A DNA stretch of 64,000 bases from Pseudo-nitzschia pungens. Lineage: Eukaryota; Bacillariophyta; Bacillariophyceae; Bacillariales; Bacillariaceae. The stretch's first letter is position 1, and each line of letters opens with the position of its first letter. The stretch lies in NCBI GenBank assembly GCA_037355855.1, contig CM074767.1, positions 2,604,001 to 2,668,000 of the forward strand. The letters are read 5' to 3'. The notes under the pieces are model-generated. The model was not told where the DNA came from. It did not search any database and worked only from the letters and a program-made list of their open reading frames with translations. The translations under genes and the position numbers were made by a program. This document shows, in pieces, positions 22,077-32,162 of the stretch.

Positions 22077-23414
22077 TCACCGCCAACCCAAGGATTTGTC
22101 AAAAGCACACTGGAGCAACAAGAACACGTCGTCAAGTGTGTCACCAGAGTTTTTTTGAAATGCAGTCTCCACGCAGCCAATAAGACCATCGATTCCACGA
22201 GCTCGTTCCTCTTTGTACTGCAAACTCTGGATAGAGTTGAAAAAGCCAAGATCGAGTATGTTAAAGTCTGGAGAATTTGGCAGCTGGGGTCTTACTTTGA
22301 TGTTCCAACCATCTGCAAGAGCTTTCTGCTCAATTGCAACCCGAATAGAGGGATGATGGGGTTTCGCATTGTCCTCTTGAATCACAATGGCTTCATTACG
22401 GTCAGGCCACTTCTCGTAGATTGCTTGTAAAACATTTTCAATCATCATTCGTCTGTTCTCTGCAGCATCAACGGTCTTGTTTTTGGTTACCATGGGACCC
22501 CTTGCATGATTTGATGAGCTGCATTTAGCAGCCTCTTTATAAGCAAACAGCCAGATTCCAAGCTTACCATCAAACCAAGCTCCACGATTGGTGTCATACC
22601 TCAGTCTTGCAACTGCACAAAAAAACATGACTTTCATACGGAAGCGTTTTGATTTACATTTGATCACTGGATCAGGTTCATCTTGCAGTAGGTACGTTCC
22701 CTGGGTCATTGGTGACACAAAATACCATTTTTCGTCAACAAACACTGTGTTGTAGAGTGGTTTGTAGGTACCATCTGGATTGATATGCAACAGGGCAAAG
22801 CGGACTCTCTGAAGCTTATTTTCCTCCATCAGAACTGGCTTCAGAGTTGCCGTATGTCTCCGCAGATGTTCTGTTTTGAGAAGACACATCAGGCTAGTCT
22901 TGGGGACACCACACGCTCCAGAGAGACTCCTCAAGTCCCCCCTCAAGTCCAAGGGAACCTCTCTAATCTTGTCCAACACTTCATCCGTCAATTTTTTCTT
23001 CCTCCCACAGTTACTCTTCTTTCTGCTGCTCACGTCACCACTCGGTTTCTCACTTGACACCGTTGCCATGTACCTCTTCCAAATTTTCAAGCAAGTCTGA
23101 GTCTTCACTTTCATTGCAGTGGCAGCAGTTCTTGTTGCTTTGAAGGTCAGTTTCCCATCTCTCCTTCTGTGCTGTAAGAGGATATGAAGTATACCGCTTT
23201 TTCTTGCTGATTGATGGATCAAACACGCCGCTTTTTGTGGATCTTGCCTCCTTTCCCAGTTGATTGCCATGTAGAGTATGACATTGGTATCTGAATTCAG
23301 TAGCATCTGTACTGAGGGGCCTGTGTAGTCCTTGTTACTGCAGACAAGAGGGAAGGGTCCATGCCGTCTTTTGTTGATAGCCGTCGTCTTTTGCGTCAGC
23401 GCTTCTTTTGTCAT
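22077..23414 (-). CDS. Mariner-like (DD39D) transposase, apparently intact
   Basis: 445 residues on the reverse strand without interruption. A helix-turn-helix region near residues 135-185 (GRKKKLTDEVLDKIREV) precedes the catalytic core: first Asp in FVDEKWYF, second in IQEDNAKPHH, third in NSPDFNILDLGFFNSIQ. Exactly 39 residues separate the second and third catalytic Asp, the DD39D spacing of plant-type mariner-like elements, and the LDLGFF context is characteristic of that group. The enzyme would cut and paste its element at TA sites. Terminal inverted repeats were not found by eye, so the element limits and its own mobility are open. Confidence 0.9.
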   Translation of the reverse strand: MTKEALTQKTTAINKRRHGPFPLVCSNKDYTGPSVQMLLNSDTNVILYMAINWERRQDPQKAACLIHQSARKSGILHILLQHRRRDGKLTFKATRTAATAMKVKTQTCLKIWKRYMATVSSEKPSGDVSSRKKSNCGRKKKLTDEVLDKIREVPLDLRGDLRSLSGACGVPKTSLMCLLKTEHLRRHTATLKPVLMEENKLQRVRFALLHINPDGTYKPLYNTVFVDEKWYFVSPMTQGTYLLQDEPDPVIKCKSKRFRMKVMFFCAVARLRYDTNRGAWFDGKLGIWLFAYKEAAKCSSSNHARGPMVTKNKTVDAAENRRMMIENVLQAIYEKWPDRNEAIVIQEDNAKPHHPSIRVAIEQKALADGWNIKVRPQLPNSPDFNILDLGFFNSIQSLQYKEERARGIDGLIGCVETAFQKNSGDTLDDVFLLLQCAFDKSLGWR

Positions 23415-23927
23415 GGCCTTTCCCAGTTGATTGTCGTGTACAGTATCATTACAGGAGACGTCATTCCAGTACCTGATTTACCTGTCTTCTTGTACCCTCC
23501 CTGTCGTTGCTGCCAAAAGAGAGAGGTCTGGACAAAAGAAGTGAGTCAGGATGAGCAGCGAAAACAGTTGAAGATCAATTGATCAATTGTCGATTCAGAC
23601 CTTTCCCGGTCGACATCTTTGAAAAGAACCATGCTAGCGTCCGGTTCCAGTACACTTTATACTCACGCGCCACAGTGCTTCTTGTCGCTAGTGAGGAATG
23701 AGAGTGGTCGGTGGACAAAAACAACAGTCAACGGAGATAGACAGAGAGGTGCAACAGTAACAAAGAATGAATGGAGGAGTCAATCGAAAAGAGGTGCACA
23801 TGAACTGTAAAGAGAAAAAGCACATGTTTTTGCACGGCATTTTTTTTACTGTGTAAAAACACACACAAAAAAAAGACGATGGAATGCGTGATCAAAAAAA
23901 ACTGGCAAAAACTCCTCTTAGTACCAT
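23415..23927. other. Flank of mariner-like element, target of the P-type element
   Basis: Non-coding AT-rich sequence upstream of the mariner-like transposase, with poly-A/poly-T runs at 23840-23900. It ends at the target duplication of the P-superfamily element, so the right-hand continuation of this sequence lies after 29987. Confidence 0.5.
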
Positions 23928-23935
23928 TTTTAGGG

Positions 23936-23958
23936 CAGGGGTCATAATAAGAAGGGGT
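23936..23958 (+). repeat. Left terminal inverted repeat of the P-type element
   Basis: 23 bp, perfectly complementary to 29957-29979. Preceded directly by the target duplication TTTTAGGG. Confidence 0.93.
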
Positions 23959-24990
23959 ACGCCACGATCGCTAAAAATCGGCGATTCATATTCCATGTGT
24001 GGTCCAAAATAGAAAAATTTCCCTCAGTCAATTTTTTTCTTCTCATAATTTACTGCATATCACTAGTAAAAGTGTACCTGATTAACCAACTTATCAAGTA
24101 CACTTCCAATCACTCTCCAACTTTTAAATTTGATATGCAGTTCACGTATATAGTTGAGAGTCAAGTAGTAAGTACCTTTTTCAGTTTACATCCATCTGCT
24201 GTCTGATATTGCTGATTCAAACTAGCGGCGATTCGAACAGTCCGTCCGTCATCCGTTTTTTAAATACGCTTCCACCTGGAACCACCTGTCCAAATTCGGA
24301 TCGTCCGTCTGTCATCCGTTTCATTTTTTATTCAATTGGATGCTTCCACTTGGAAGTTATCTGTCCGTCCTTCATCCGTTTTCGAAAATTTTTTACTACT
24401 AATTTTTACTAGTAATTCTCACATTCATTGTTCTTTCTACTTTGCTCTCTTTCATTTATATTAGGTTATAGATTAAATTAAGTATCCCTTACGGATTGTT
24501 TCTTGGGGTCAAGGTCAGCTAGACTTGAGATTCTGTGCTTCCCTTCTTGTAGCTGTCCTTGGGAAGTTAGTTTTTTGCCATAGTGGTGTTGTTCAAGGCT
24601 TTTGATCCTTAGAGTCAAGCAGTTGGTCTGGGGATTAGCATCTGTTTGCATAAGGTGATAAGTAGCTTGACTTCACTTGTGCTGGGCGGGAGGGGGATCG
24701 CTATCCTGGACAAGATAGCCGAGGAGCATTCAGATTGCAGCTAAGCAGAAGTTGCGCCCGGGAGTTTGTAGTTGCAGGCAACACCTACTCCTGCGGAAGG
24801 GTCACGGGACATCTGAACCGGTGAGCATCGTCTATCAACCCCCTGAGAACGCAGTAAAAGCAAGCAAAAAACTACCTGTATGGCATGGGCTCGTCTCTTC
24901 TGTATTTGAGAGCCAATTTGCCATTCGTTGTAGGCAAATATCTTAACACGCATACATACCTGTGCAGAACTCAAAAACAAGACTGCAATC

Positions 24991-27900
24991 ATGAAGTCTA
25001 CTGAAGAATATCAATCACCACCTGCCAAAAAAGTCAAGTCCACAGTCCAAAAATCGTCCCAAACTTGCATTTGTAACTGGGGGATGTGTCCCGATGGAGA
25101 CATGCCATTGTGTACATTCATTTACAACCAGTTCCAACAGCATTTGAAAGATGATCATCCTTGGAAAGGTGAACGTTTTCAGATTAAGGAAGGTACTTCT
25201 GAGAAATATGTGGCTTTTAAGCAGGCAGTATTTGATATTTTCAATGTTTCTTCGAATCAGAAGTCTTTCAGAATTGCTCGGCATCATTTCTCACCTGTCC
25301 TGTTGGCAAATCATCCTGGTCATCGCACAAAGTTTTTGAGCTACCAGGATGCAAAGGCATTGGATGATGATCTAACTATACCAGAGAGTGGATACAAAGT
25401 TGCAAAATTTTCAGCTTACTCCCTGTTAAAGAGTCATAATCCTGCTGTCACTTTCAACAAAACCAAGGAGGAAGGGTTGAAGAAAAAGTATGTTGGAGCT
25501 CCACTTGCTCCAAAAGACTGGGTTCTTACTCTAGCAAATTCATTCACTTCCAATCGTAGTACCACTACAAATCCTTTTGTCACTCCAAAAAAGGGTTTAT
25601 CTGTCACCAGACCGCTAATGTTGCTTGCTTCCTTGGAAACAAAAGACCAAGAGAAAATGTCTGCAGAAAACTGTTACAAGAGTGTGGAGTCCATTCATAG
25701 AGGTTTGATTTCAGAATATAGAAAAGCATCTTCTATTGCTGAATTCAGGTCTAGTTGGTTTGTTAAGAGAGCGGCGCATGACATAGCATTCCAAGCTAGA
25801 GAAATTGATGACTATCCTATTGCTTTTGAGTTACAGAAAGATGCAGTATTACACATTTGTATGTCCTGTTCATTTTTTGGAAATTGTGATCTTTTCAAAA
25901 TTATGCCAAAACATTTTCAGAGAACAAAATGTGATGACTGTGGATCTATAGACAAAAATGATAAGAGAAGAGGAAAAAGGAAAGTGATTGATGTAGGTGA
26001 AAGACTGGCTACAAATTCTAGAGTCAGACTAGACTATTGTTCTCCTCAATCCATTCAAAAACGCGCAAAGAGTCTTTCTCTGCAGAGGAAAGCCCTGAAT
26101 TTTCAACTCAAGCAATTAAAGTTGGAACTTCAGGATGCAACACCCAAACAATTGGTTGCAATTAGCAGTGATGACACTAAGGGTGTTTTGAAGGAAGCAT
26201 TTGACTATGCAACAAATAAGGAGGAAATGTCAAAGTTGAAAAAATCTGTGATCCAAATATTGTTGGAAGCTGAGCTACAGCAAGGTGGTGGAGCAACAGT
26301 AGACTCAAAAGAAATAGAACAATTTGCTAAAAGATTATGTGACACCATAGAGTCTGAATCTAAAAAGTTGTCAGGACATGACAAACAAGTCAGATTTGAC
26401 TATAGGGTGAAGCGTCTGGCTCTTTCATATTTCTTAGAACATGGGAAATCAGCATACCAACGACTGAGGGAAAGTTCACTGGAAATCCTTCCATCACAAA
26501 GGACAAATGAACGTGAGCTGTCTCACCTCAAGGGAGGTGAAGGTGCTCATCCTGTTAGGTTTGCTTCTCAGTTTGTCGATGCTATGAAAGCAGGGAAAGC
26601 AATGGATGAAAATGAGATTGTTCAAGTTGTATTTGATGAGATCAAAGTCAAGTGTGGAGTTGCTTACAATCCAAAGACTGGTAAGGAATCAGGGTTCACT
26701 GCAAGCAAAAATGGTAAAGTGATGAATTTTGCTGAGGAAATACTCTCATTAGCCCAGGAAAGTTTACGTTCTGAATTTGAACAAGAAGACAAACAGGCTA
26801 GCAATGAGTGTGATCCTTATCTAGTCCCTGCAACTTATGCAAATGTTTTCAAGTTGAGAACTTGTAAAAACCAGACATGGACAGTTGCATACTTTTTCAG
26901 TAATGGTGGTCTGGATGGTGATGACCTAGTGAAGCAGCTCAGCTATGTCATTACTTCTGTAGAATTTGTTGGTTTCAAAGTCAAGTTGCAAATGTGTGAT
27001 GCAGGAGGTGGCAATACAAGTGCATTGGCATTATTAACTGATAATAAGTGTAACAACTTGAAGGATGGGATACCTAGTAAAGACTCTGTCAGATACACTA
27101 ACCCCATGGCTCCCTGGAGATACATTTGGACTTCATTCTGTTCTGTGCATTGTTTGAAATGCCAGAAAAACATGCTTGCAAACAGATTGATGGTTAATGA
27201 TGGGAAGTATATCTCCTGGAAAGTTATACAACACTTATATCACCATTTACAATCTAACTTTGAACATTCAATGAATGTACATGAACTTAGAGGGATCAGA
27301 AGGAGTGTTGCCTACCCTGATCAGTTCACACAGCAGAATGTGAATGATGCCAAAAAGGTTTTTGAAGAAGATACACTGTCTTACCTATGCCAGTTGCTGG
27401 CAAATAAGATGAAATGTGATTCTGATTTCTTTGACAATGTGATGAAGAAGTATGAGGACAAGGTTGGTTGCAGTGGTGAGATTCTTGAAGAAAAGGTCAA
27501 GTTACTACAGGCCAAAGTAGAAACTGTTCCTGATGGTCAAATGAGGAATGCATTTGAAAGTGAATTAGCTTTCATTGAAATTTCTGTAAATATCCACATA
27601 ATCTTCATTGTCAGGTTTCTGAACAGGAATGCAAGACTTGTTATCACTGAAGAATCAAGGAGACGTGAAGCTCTAGGCAGTAGGGTCATTCTCTCACTCA
27701 ATGTAGACAAAGAGATCCAAAGGATGAAGAAATGTATTCAGTATTTTGAAAACTGGAGGAGCTGGAGCAAATCTCAAAGGGCATTCATGAAGGAAAAATG
27801 GAATGTTCAAAAGTGGTCACAACTCTGTATCTCGAGTATTACACTCAGAAATATGAAAGTTTCGATCTTTGCATTTCTCTATTGTGCAAAAGAGATTCTA

Positions 27901-29364
27901 GAAGACCAAACCTCAGGGTTACATTTTGTTCCATTTCTGCACAACAATTCTAGTACTCTAGAATCTACATTCTCATGCTTCCGTGCAGCAGGCAATGACA
28001 CTTCCTTGGTGCTTGAAAAGGGTATCATCGCATTGAATGTTAAGGCAGCAACAAAAACTGTTTCCTCAAAATCATACTCTGCAAGACACAGTACAAAGGA
28101 GAATCATGATCTATACTCATTAGACTTTGATTTAACAGCTGGGCCAAAAGAGAGAGAGAATTGGGTGAAAAGTATGCTGTCACGTAGAAAATCTAATATT
28201 CCAGAACATGCTTGTGCCAACTCAAATGTTCAAATGTTCCCACCAGACATGGTGAGGGATGATGTCACCATTGCATGGCTAAAAATCATTGGAGAGAATG
28301 AAACAGGTCAACACTATTCCGAAGTTCTATCTAAGAACAAAGCATTCAAGGATTATGCAGCTGCATCACTGCTCACAGAAGGACTCAAAGAATGGTTTGA
28401 AATGATCATTATTGGTCAGGTTGATGACATGTTTGATAACTTATGTCAGCAAATCAATTCTAGGCTACTGAAATTTCTCATCAAGACAGCTCAAGATAGG
28501 AAAGACAATACACCTAGAAAAATGAGTGGTTTTTCCTACCATAAGAAGGTTTTCAACATGTTGCAAACTTATGATATAGATGGAATAGTTCCACTGAATA
28601 CCACAAGAGAAGAGAGGAAGGGGATTGTATCAGTTGTACTGGTTTTAAGCGAGGCTTTAGAGAATAAACAACAACAGGGACTCATGAGTTTTGCAGAGGA
28701 GAAGAAGGCCAGAGAAGGAGGAGGAAAACAACTTCACACAAGAGATGTCAATAAAATTGTTGGATGGGCAATCTGGGATCTAAGATTGAAGACAATTCGG
28801 AAGCTTAGATCAGTTACAGAAACAGATGAGGAGAGTGAGGAGGCAATTCAACTTAGGAAGGAGATTGATTTTCTGTCAAACATGAGATTCTATGCAGAAG
28901 AAGCTGTCCTGTCAACAGCTTACCTGGAGAAGTGCTATGATTCTTTTCTCCGGTCATCAAACAGAGGGAAGTTGACTTTGGTAAATGAAGATTACTTTCA
29001 GTTTGGAATGATGCTGATGGAAAAAGTGTCAGCAGCTCTGACACTAGAAAAGTTACAGAATGACCCTAATGCAACAGAGAAAGCAAAAATTGTGGTGATG
29101 GATGACAAGGAACTGCTAAACTTGTTCCTTGGTAGTAGCAAGAATAATAGTGCTCTGAAGGGAAAGAAAGAAAAGATGAAGGTATTCAGAAGACTGATTG
29201 ACAAAGTAATGAATGCAAGGTTTAGTGAGGAGTTTAGGGCATATAGAGAGAAGTTTACAGCAAGAGGAAGCAAGAACAAGGAGACAAATCTTGTTCTACG
29301 TGAGGAATTAGACGTCATAGGTTCAAGAAAGAGAGGAGAGAATAATAAGAAAAAAGATAATTGA
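24991..29364 (+). CDS. P-element/THAP9-type transposase, 1,457 residues, uninterrupted
   Basis: The N-terminus has a cysteine cluster (C26, C28, C33, C41) followed by RIARHHFSP near residue 97, resembling a THAP finger in which the third Cys of C-x2-H has become Ala. A coiled-coil-like stretch lies around 375-410. The RNase H-like core opens with VVFDEIKVKCGVAYNPKTGK (D549), matching the P-family DEM-x-I...TGK pattern. It continues with WTVAYFFSNGG and VKLQMCDAGGGN (D670), then the inserted-domain motif FCSVHCLKCQKNML with ISWKVIQHLYHHLQ. The third acidic residue is probably E991 in STLESTFSCFRAAGND. All three candidate catalytic acids are present and there is no stop or frameshift. Codon use is clearly more AT-rich than in the host genes. 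A long C-terminal region is unlike anything I recognise. Confidence 0.85.
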   Translation: MKSTEEYQSPPAKKVKSTVQKSSQTCICNWGMCPDGDMPLCTFIYNQFQQHLKDDHPWKGERFQIKEGTSEKYVAFKQAVFDIFNVSSNQKSFRIARHHFSPVLLANHPGHRTKFLSYQDAKALDDDLTIPESGYKVAKFSAYSLLKSHNPAVTFNKTKEEGLKKKYVGAPLAPKDWVLTLANSFTSNRSTTTNPFVTPKKGLSVTRPLMLLASLETKDQEKMSAENCYKSVESIHRGLISEYRKASSIAEFRSSWFVKRAAHDIAFQAREIDDYPIAFELQKDAVLHICMSCSFFGNCDLFKIMPKHFQRTKCDDCGSIDKNDKRRGKRKVIDVGERLATNSRVRLDYCSPQSIQKRAKSLSLQRKALNFQLKQLKLELQDATPKQLVAISSDDTKGVLKEAFDYATNKEEMSKLKKSVIQILLEAELQQGGGATVDSKEIEQFAKRLCDTIESESKKLSGHDKQVRFDYRVKRLALSYFLEHGKSAYQRLRESSLEILPSQRTNERELSHLKGGEGAHPVRFASQFVDAMKAGKAMDENEIVQVVFDEIKVKCGVAYNPKTGKESGFTASKNGKVMNFAEEILSLAQESLRSEFEQEDKQASNECDPYLVPATYANVFKLRTCKNQTWTVAYFFSNGGLDGDDLVKQLSYVITSVEFVGFKVKLQMCDAGGGNTSALALLTDNKCNNLKDGIPSKDSVRYTNPMAPWRYIWTSFCSVHCLKCQKNMLANRLMVNDGKYISWKVIQHLYHHLQSNFEHSMNVHELRGIRRSVAYPDQFTQQNVNDAKKVFEEDTLSYLCQLLANKMKCDSDFFDNVMKKYEDKVGCSGEILEEKVKLLQAKVETVPDGQMRNAFESELAFIEISVNIHIIFIVRFLNRNARLVITEESRRREALGSRVILSLNVDKEIQRMKKCIQYFENWRSWSKSQRAFMKEKWNVQKWSQLCISSITLRNMKVSIFAFLYCAKEILEDQTSGLHFVPFLHNNSSTLESTFSCFRAAGNDTSLVLEKGIIALNVKAATKTVSSKSYSARHSTKENHDLYSLDFDLTAGPKERENWVKSMLSRRKSNIPEHACANSNVQMFPPDMVRDDVTIAWLKIIGENETGQHYSEVLSKNKAFKDYAAASLLTEGLKEWFEMIIIGQVDDMFDNLCQQINSRLLKFLIKTAQDRKDNTPRKMSGFSYHKKVFNMLQTYDIDGIVPLNTTREERKGIVSVVLVLSEALENKQQQGLMSFAEEKKAREGGGKQLHTRDVNKIVGWAIWDLRLKTIRKLRSVTETDEESEEAIQLRKEIDFLSNMRFYAEEAVLSTAYLEKCYDSFLRSSNRGKLTLVNEDYFQFGMMLMEKVSAALTLEKLQNDPNATEKAKIVVMDDKELLNLFLGSSKNNSALKGKKEKMKVFRRLIDKVMNARFSEEFRAYREKFTARGSKNKETNLVLREELDVIGSRKRGENNKKKDN

Positions 29365-29956
29365 AAGTATTAAGTAAGAGCAGAATAACACAATAAATAT
29401 ATAAATGTTACATACAACAACAACTAAATCTAAAGTGTGTCAAAAACATTGATAGTCACATAGTAATAGTGAATCATAGATCAATAAAAGTAGTCTTAAT
29501 AATAGTAGTAACGCATAAAGTTTCACATAATTACAAGCAAAATGAGTTTCTTAGTTCAGTTAATTAGTAGTTAGTATTAGGGAGTTGAACCACATGCTAG
29601 ACAGAGTGGTATGTAGTAGGAGGTGAAACATGATATCATAAAATAATGTAAAAAGTTAAGACAAAAAATAATCTAACTTCCACCAATCTAGACTGAAAAG
29701 CAGTTACATATTCATAATCCTTGTAAAAAATTGGGCTAGATACAATATTCACATATTATTTTGTTACAATTTTTGATGGAGTTGTTATAGATTGAAGTGT
29801 AATAGTTTTTGTTAGTATTATGCAGTGAAAGTGGAAAAAAAAAATTGAGGTTGAGGGAAATTTTTCTAAATTGGACCACACATGGAATATGGAGAGCCAT
29901 TTTTTTTTACTAGTATTTGTATGTCGAAAACGGACGACGGACAGACGTCGTGGCAC

Positions 29957-29979
29957 ACCCCTTCTTATTATGACCCCTG
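29957..29979 (-). repeat. Right terminal inverted repeat of the P-type element
   Basis: Inverted copy of 23936-23958, followed directly by TTTTAGGG at 29980-29987. Confidence 0.93.
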
Positions 29980-29987
29980 TTTTAGGG

Positions 29988-30920
29988 TACATTCGGTCCC
30001 TTGTAGACCAAAACAATGCAAATGGGACGCCCCACCCGGGCTATAAAATGGGTCTCTTTGGAACAAAAGTAAAGGTACAAGAATTCTCTTCACAAAAGTT
30101 TAGTGTCTCAGCTTCTCAAAGAAAGTTCTCAGACTCTCAAATGCCAGGTGGAAGCCTTTCAACCGGTAAAATCACATTGGCATGGCTTTACAGGCCTTGT
30201 TCAAGTCCCAATGAAAGGTAGACCAATACCACTGATCTAACTAGTGTCTAACCAGGCATAAGGACGTAGTTAAGGAGAGTTTAACCCAAAAAGAACGATT
30301 TGAATTGGTTCAAAATTGATCCCAAGTTCAAAAATGTTCGCTGGATTGCCCAGTATTTTGGACCAGAGGTAGTACAAAATAACTTACCCAGTAACAACTC
30401 CATACCGGTAGCCGGATTGATTCATTCCGTCATGCAAAGGAATCATCATCAAAGTCAATCATGAGCGCAATATTATCAGGACCCGGCTGAAAACAACCAC
30501 CGTATTGTAATTGGTCAGTGGTACCAGTAGTAACAACTTCAGTCAATAGGTGTAAAAGATTAGTCAAGTAGCGACAGAAATGTTTCAAAACAATCAGGAA
30601 GCCTTTAAGCTTTGCTCCTTTTCAAACTATCAAAGGACCAACTGGAGTTCACTGTTTCGTAAGGTCGTAGATATGAAAGTTTTAATCAAGTACGTGTAAG
30701 GTATGTGTTTATTGTTCGCTTTTCAAACATTTTTCTCAAACTCGGGTTGCTTCGCAGTTTTCAACGAATGATTCCTGAACGTTGAGATATAGTCTTGACA
30801 AATTGATGGATTGTGTGGATGATCATTTTTGAGACTATGTATTGTTCTACGACGATGATCCTCCCTCCTTTCTGACTTCGATTCGACACTTCTCATACAC
30901 AAGTCATCAGCTGAGGTACC
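29988..30920. other. Spacer right of the P-type element
   Basis: This continues the sequence split by the P-type insertion (joined to 23927). A TATA-like CTATAAAATGGG lies at about 30042. No open frame resembles a protein. It then grades into the 3' flank of the FKBP gene. Confidence 0.4.
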
Positions 30921-32162
30921 TCAAGCCTTAATCTCAAGCAATTCCAAGGTGAAGACCAATACAGCTCCGCCAGGAATTGAACTGCATACATAACGTATTG
31001 GATCAGGAACAAACAACTCCTGTTGAGGAACAAAAAGCACGAACGCTGAATTCATAACTCCACCCTGAATCCAAGAACACGATGCAAACGAAAATTGATT
31101 ACCTTCCGGCTCCTCTATCGCCGTAACCTAATTCGGAAGGAATATAAAGCTCCCACTGAAGAACCGAACAAATAAAAAGCATTAGTCGTACAAAATCAAT
31201 TGTAATGATTGGAAATTAAAGGCAGACTGAATCGAAACGGATGTCTGATTACATACCTTCGCACCCTCGTCCATAAGTTGCAAAGCTTCGGTCCATCCCT
31301 GAAGTAAAGAAGATTGAGAACGGTGTAGACATCAATCAATCCGTGAGAGAAAATGAAATTGAATATACCAGCATCCTCTGTCAATCGCTGACATACCTTA
31401 ATCACTTGATTTGGTGCAAACGTCAAAGGCTAAAAGATCAAGTTTTCGAAAAGAAAAGTGAATGAGCAGAAGCATCCGGAACACGCATCAGAGATTGAAA
31501 GAAAGCAACCATCAATTCCCAACCGTGCGGAAACGATGAATTCGTCAAACAAAAATGTTCATTCGAACCTTACCTGTCCCCTCTTGTAGCTCGAGTCGAA
31601 CTAAAATGTTTAACGATGCAGCGAAAACAATGGTTTAGAGTAGTTGTTTACAATCGAAACTAGGAGTCACCAACAGTCGCATTCTAATTACCTCGGTTCC
31701 GTCAATCAAGGTTCCAGCATAATGGCAAACGCATGGTGTGTTGATTTTAGCTTTCTTGCCAGATCCTGCTCCAGGAGCAAGTTCTAAACCAATTCCGAGA
31801 CACAAAAGATTCCGTGAGAGATCGAAAAAACATTTTCTGTGCAATGGTAGTAGGATTTCATTCGTGCCTGTCATTTCCAACTCATACCTTTGTACATCAA
31901 TCCAGAATCAAGCTTGACGATTCTGCAATTCGAAAATCGTAGGAAGTTTCAAGAAATTTTTCAAAAGTGGAATAGGATATGAGAATGATGCGAATCGGCT
32001 TTGTGCCGCCAATTTTTTCCAAAGTACATCTTGAGAATTCATGGAGACTGACCCTTCCTCGGTAGATTTCTTCGCAAGGAATGCAAGACCTTCCTTGTTG
32101 GTACCAGCCGAAACTGTGATCACCAACGCTAGAAAAAGAACAACGGAACGGAGAGAAAACAT
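30921..32162 (-). CDS. FKBP-type peptidyl-prolyl isomerase, secretory signal, eight exons
   Basis: Exons on the reverse strand are 32162-32053, 31922-31888, 31783-31692, 31600-31574, 31429-31397, 31298-31257, 31155-31103 and 30981-30921 (110, 35, 92, 27, 33, 42, 53 and 61 bp), giving 150 residues. All seven introns (91-144 bp) have GT-AG ends and the joined frame is exact. Residues 1-20 are a signal peptide (FSLRSVVLFLALVITVSAG). The FKBP core follows: GIVKLDSGLMYKELAPGAGS, CHYAGTLIDGTEFDSS, PLTFAPNQVIKGWTEALQLM, WELYIPSELGYGDRGAG, IPGGAVLVFTLELLEI. The enzyme flips X-Pro bonds in the endomembrane system; no ER-retention tail is seen (ends IKA). It is an intact host gene inside a transposon island. 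Confidence 0.93.

Larger units (their letters stand above)
23936..29979 (+). mobile_element. Complete P-superfamily DNA transposon, 6,044 bp
   Basis: The element is bounded by a perfect 8-bp target duplication TTTTAGGG (23928-23935 and 29980-29987). Its 23-bp terminal inverted repeat is perfect and begins CAGGGGTCATAATAAGAAG; homology continues imperfectly for about 10 bp more (GCCACGA). A second inverted pair of about 40 bp lies inside each end (23987-24026 and 29852-29891; CATATTCCATGTGTGGTCCA on the left). Three left subterminal copies of a GTCCGTC-TCCGTTTT motif (24240-24260, 24302-24321, 24361-24384) face one inverted copy on the right (29923-29946); these may be transposase-binding sites. 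One long gene (24991-29364) fills the centre. hAT elements also make 8-bp duplications and start with CAGGG, but the protein favours the P/THAP9 superfamily. Confidence 0.92.

Noticed and set aside
23936..29979. hAT superfamily as identity of the 6-kb transposon
   Set aside because: The CAGGG end and 8-bp duplication fit hAT too, but the protein motifs (DEIKV...TGK, CSVHCLKCQKNML, LESTFSCFRAAGN) fit the P/THAP9 pattern, and the hAT C-terminal dimerisation signature is not seen.
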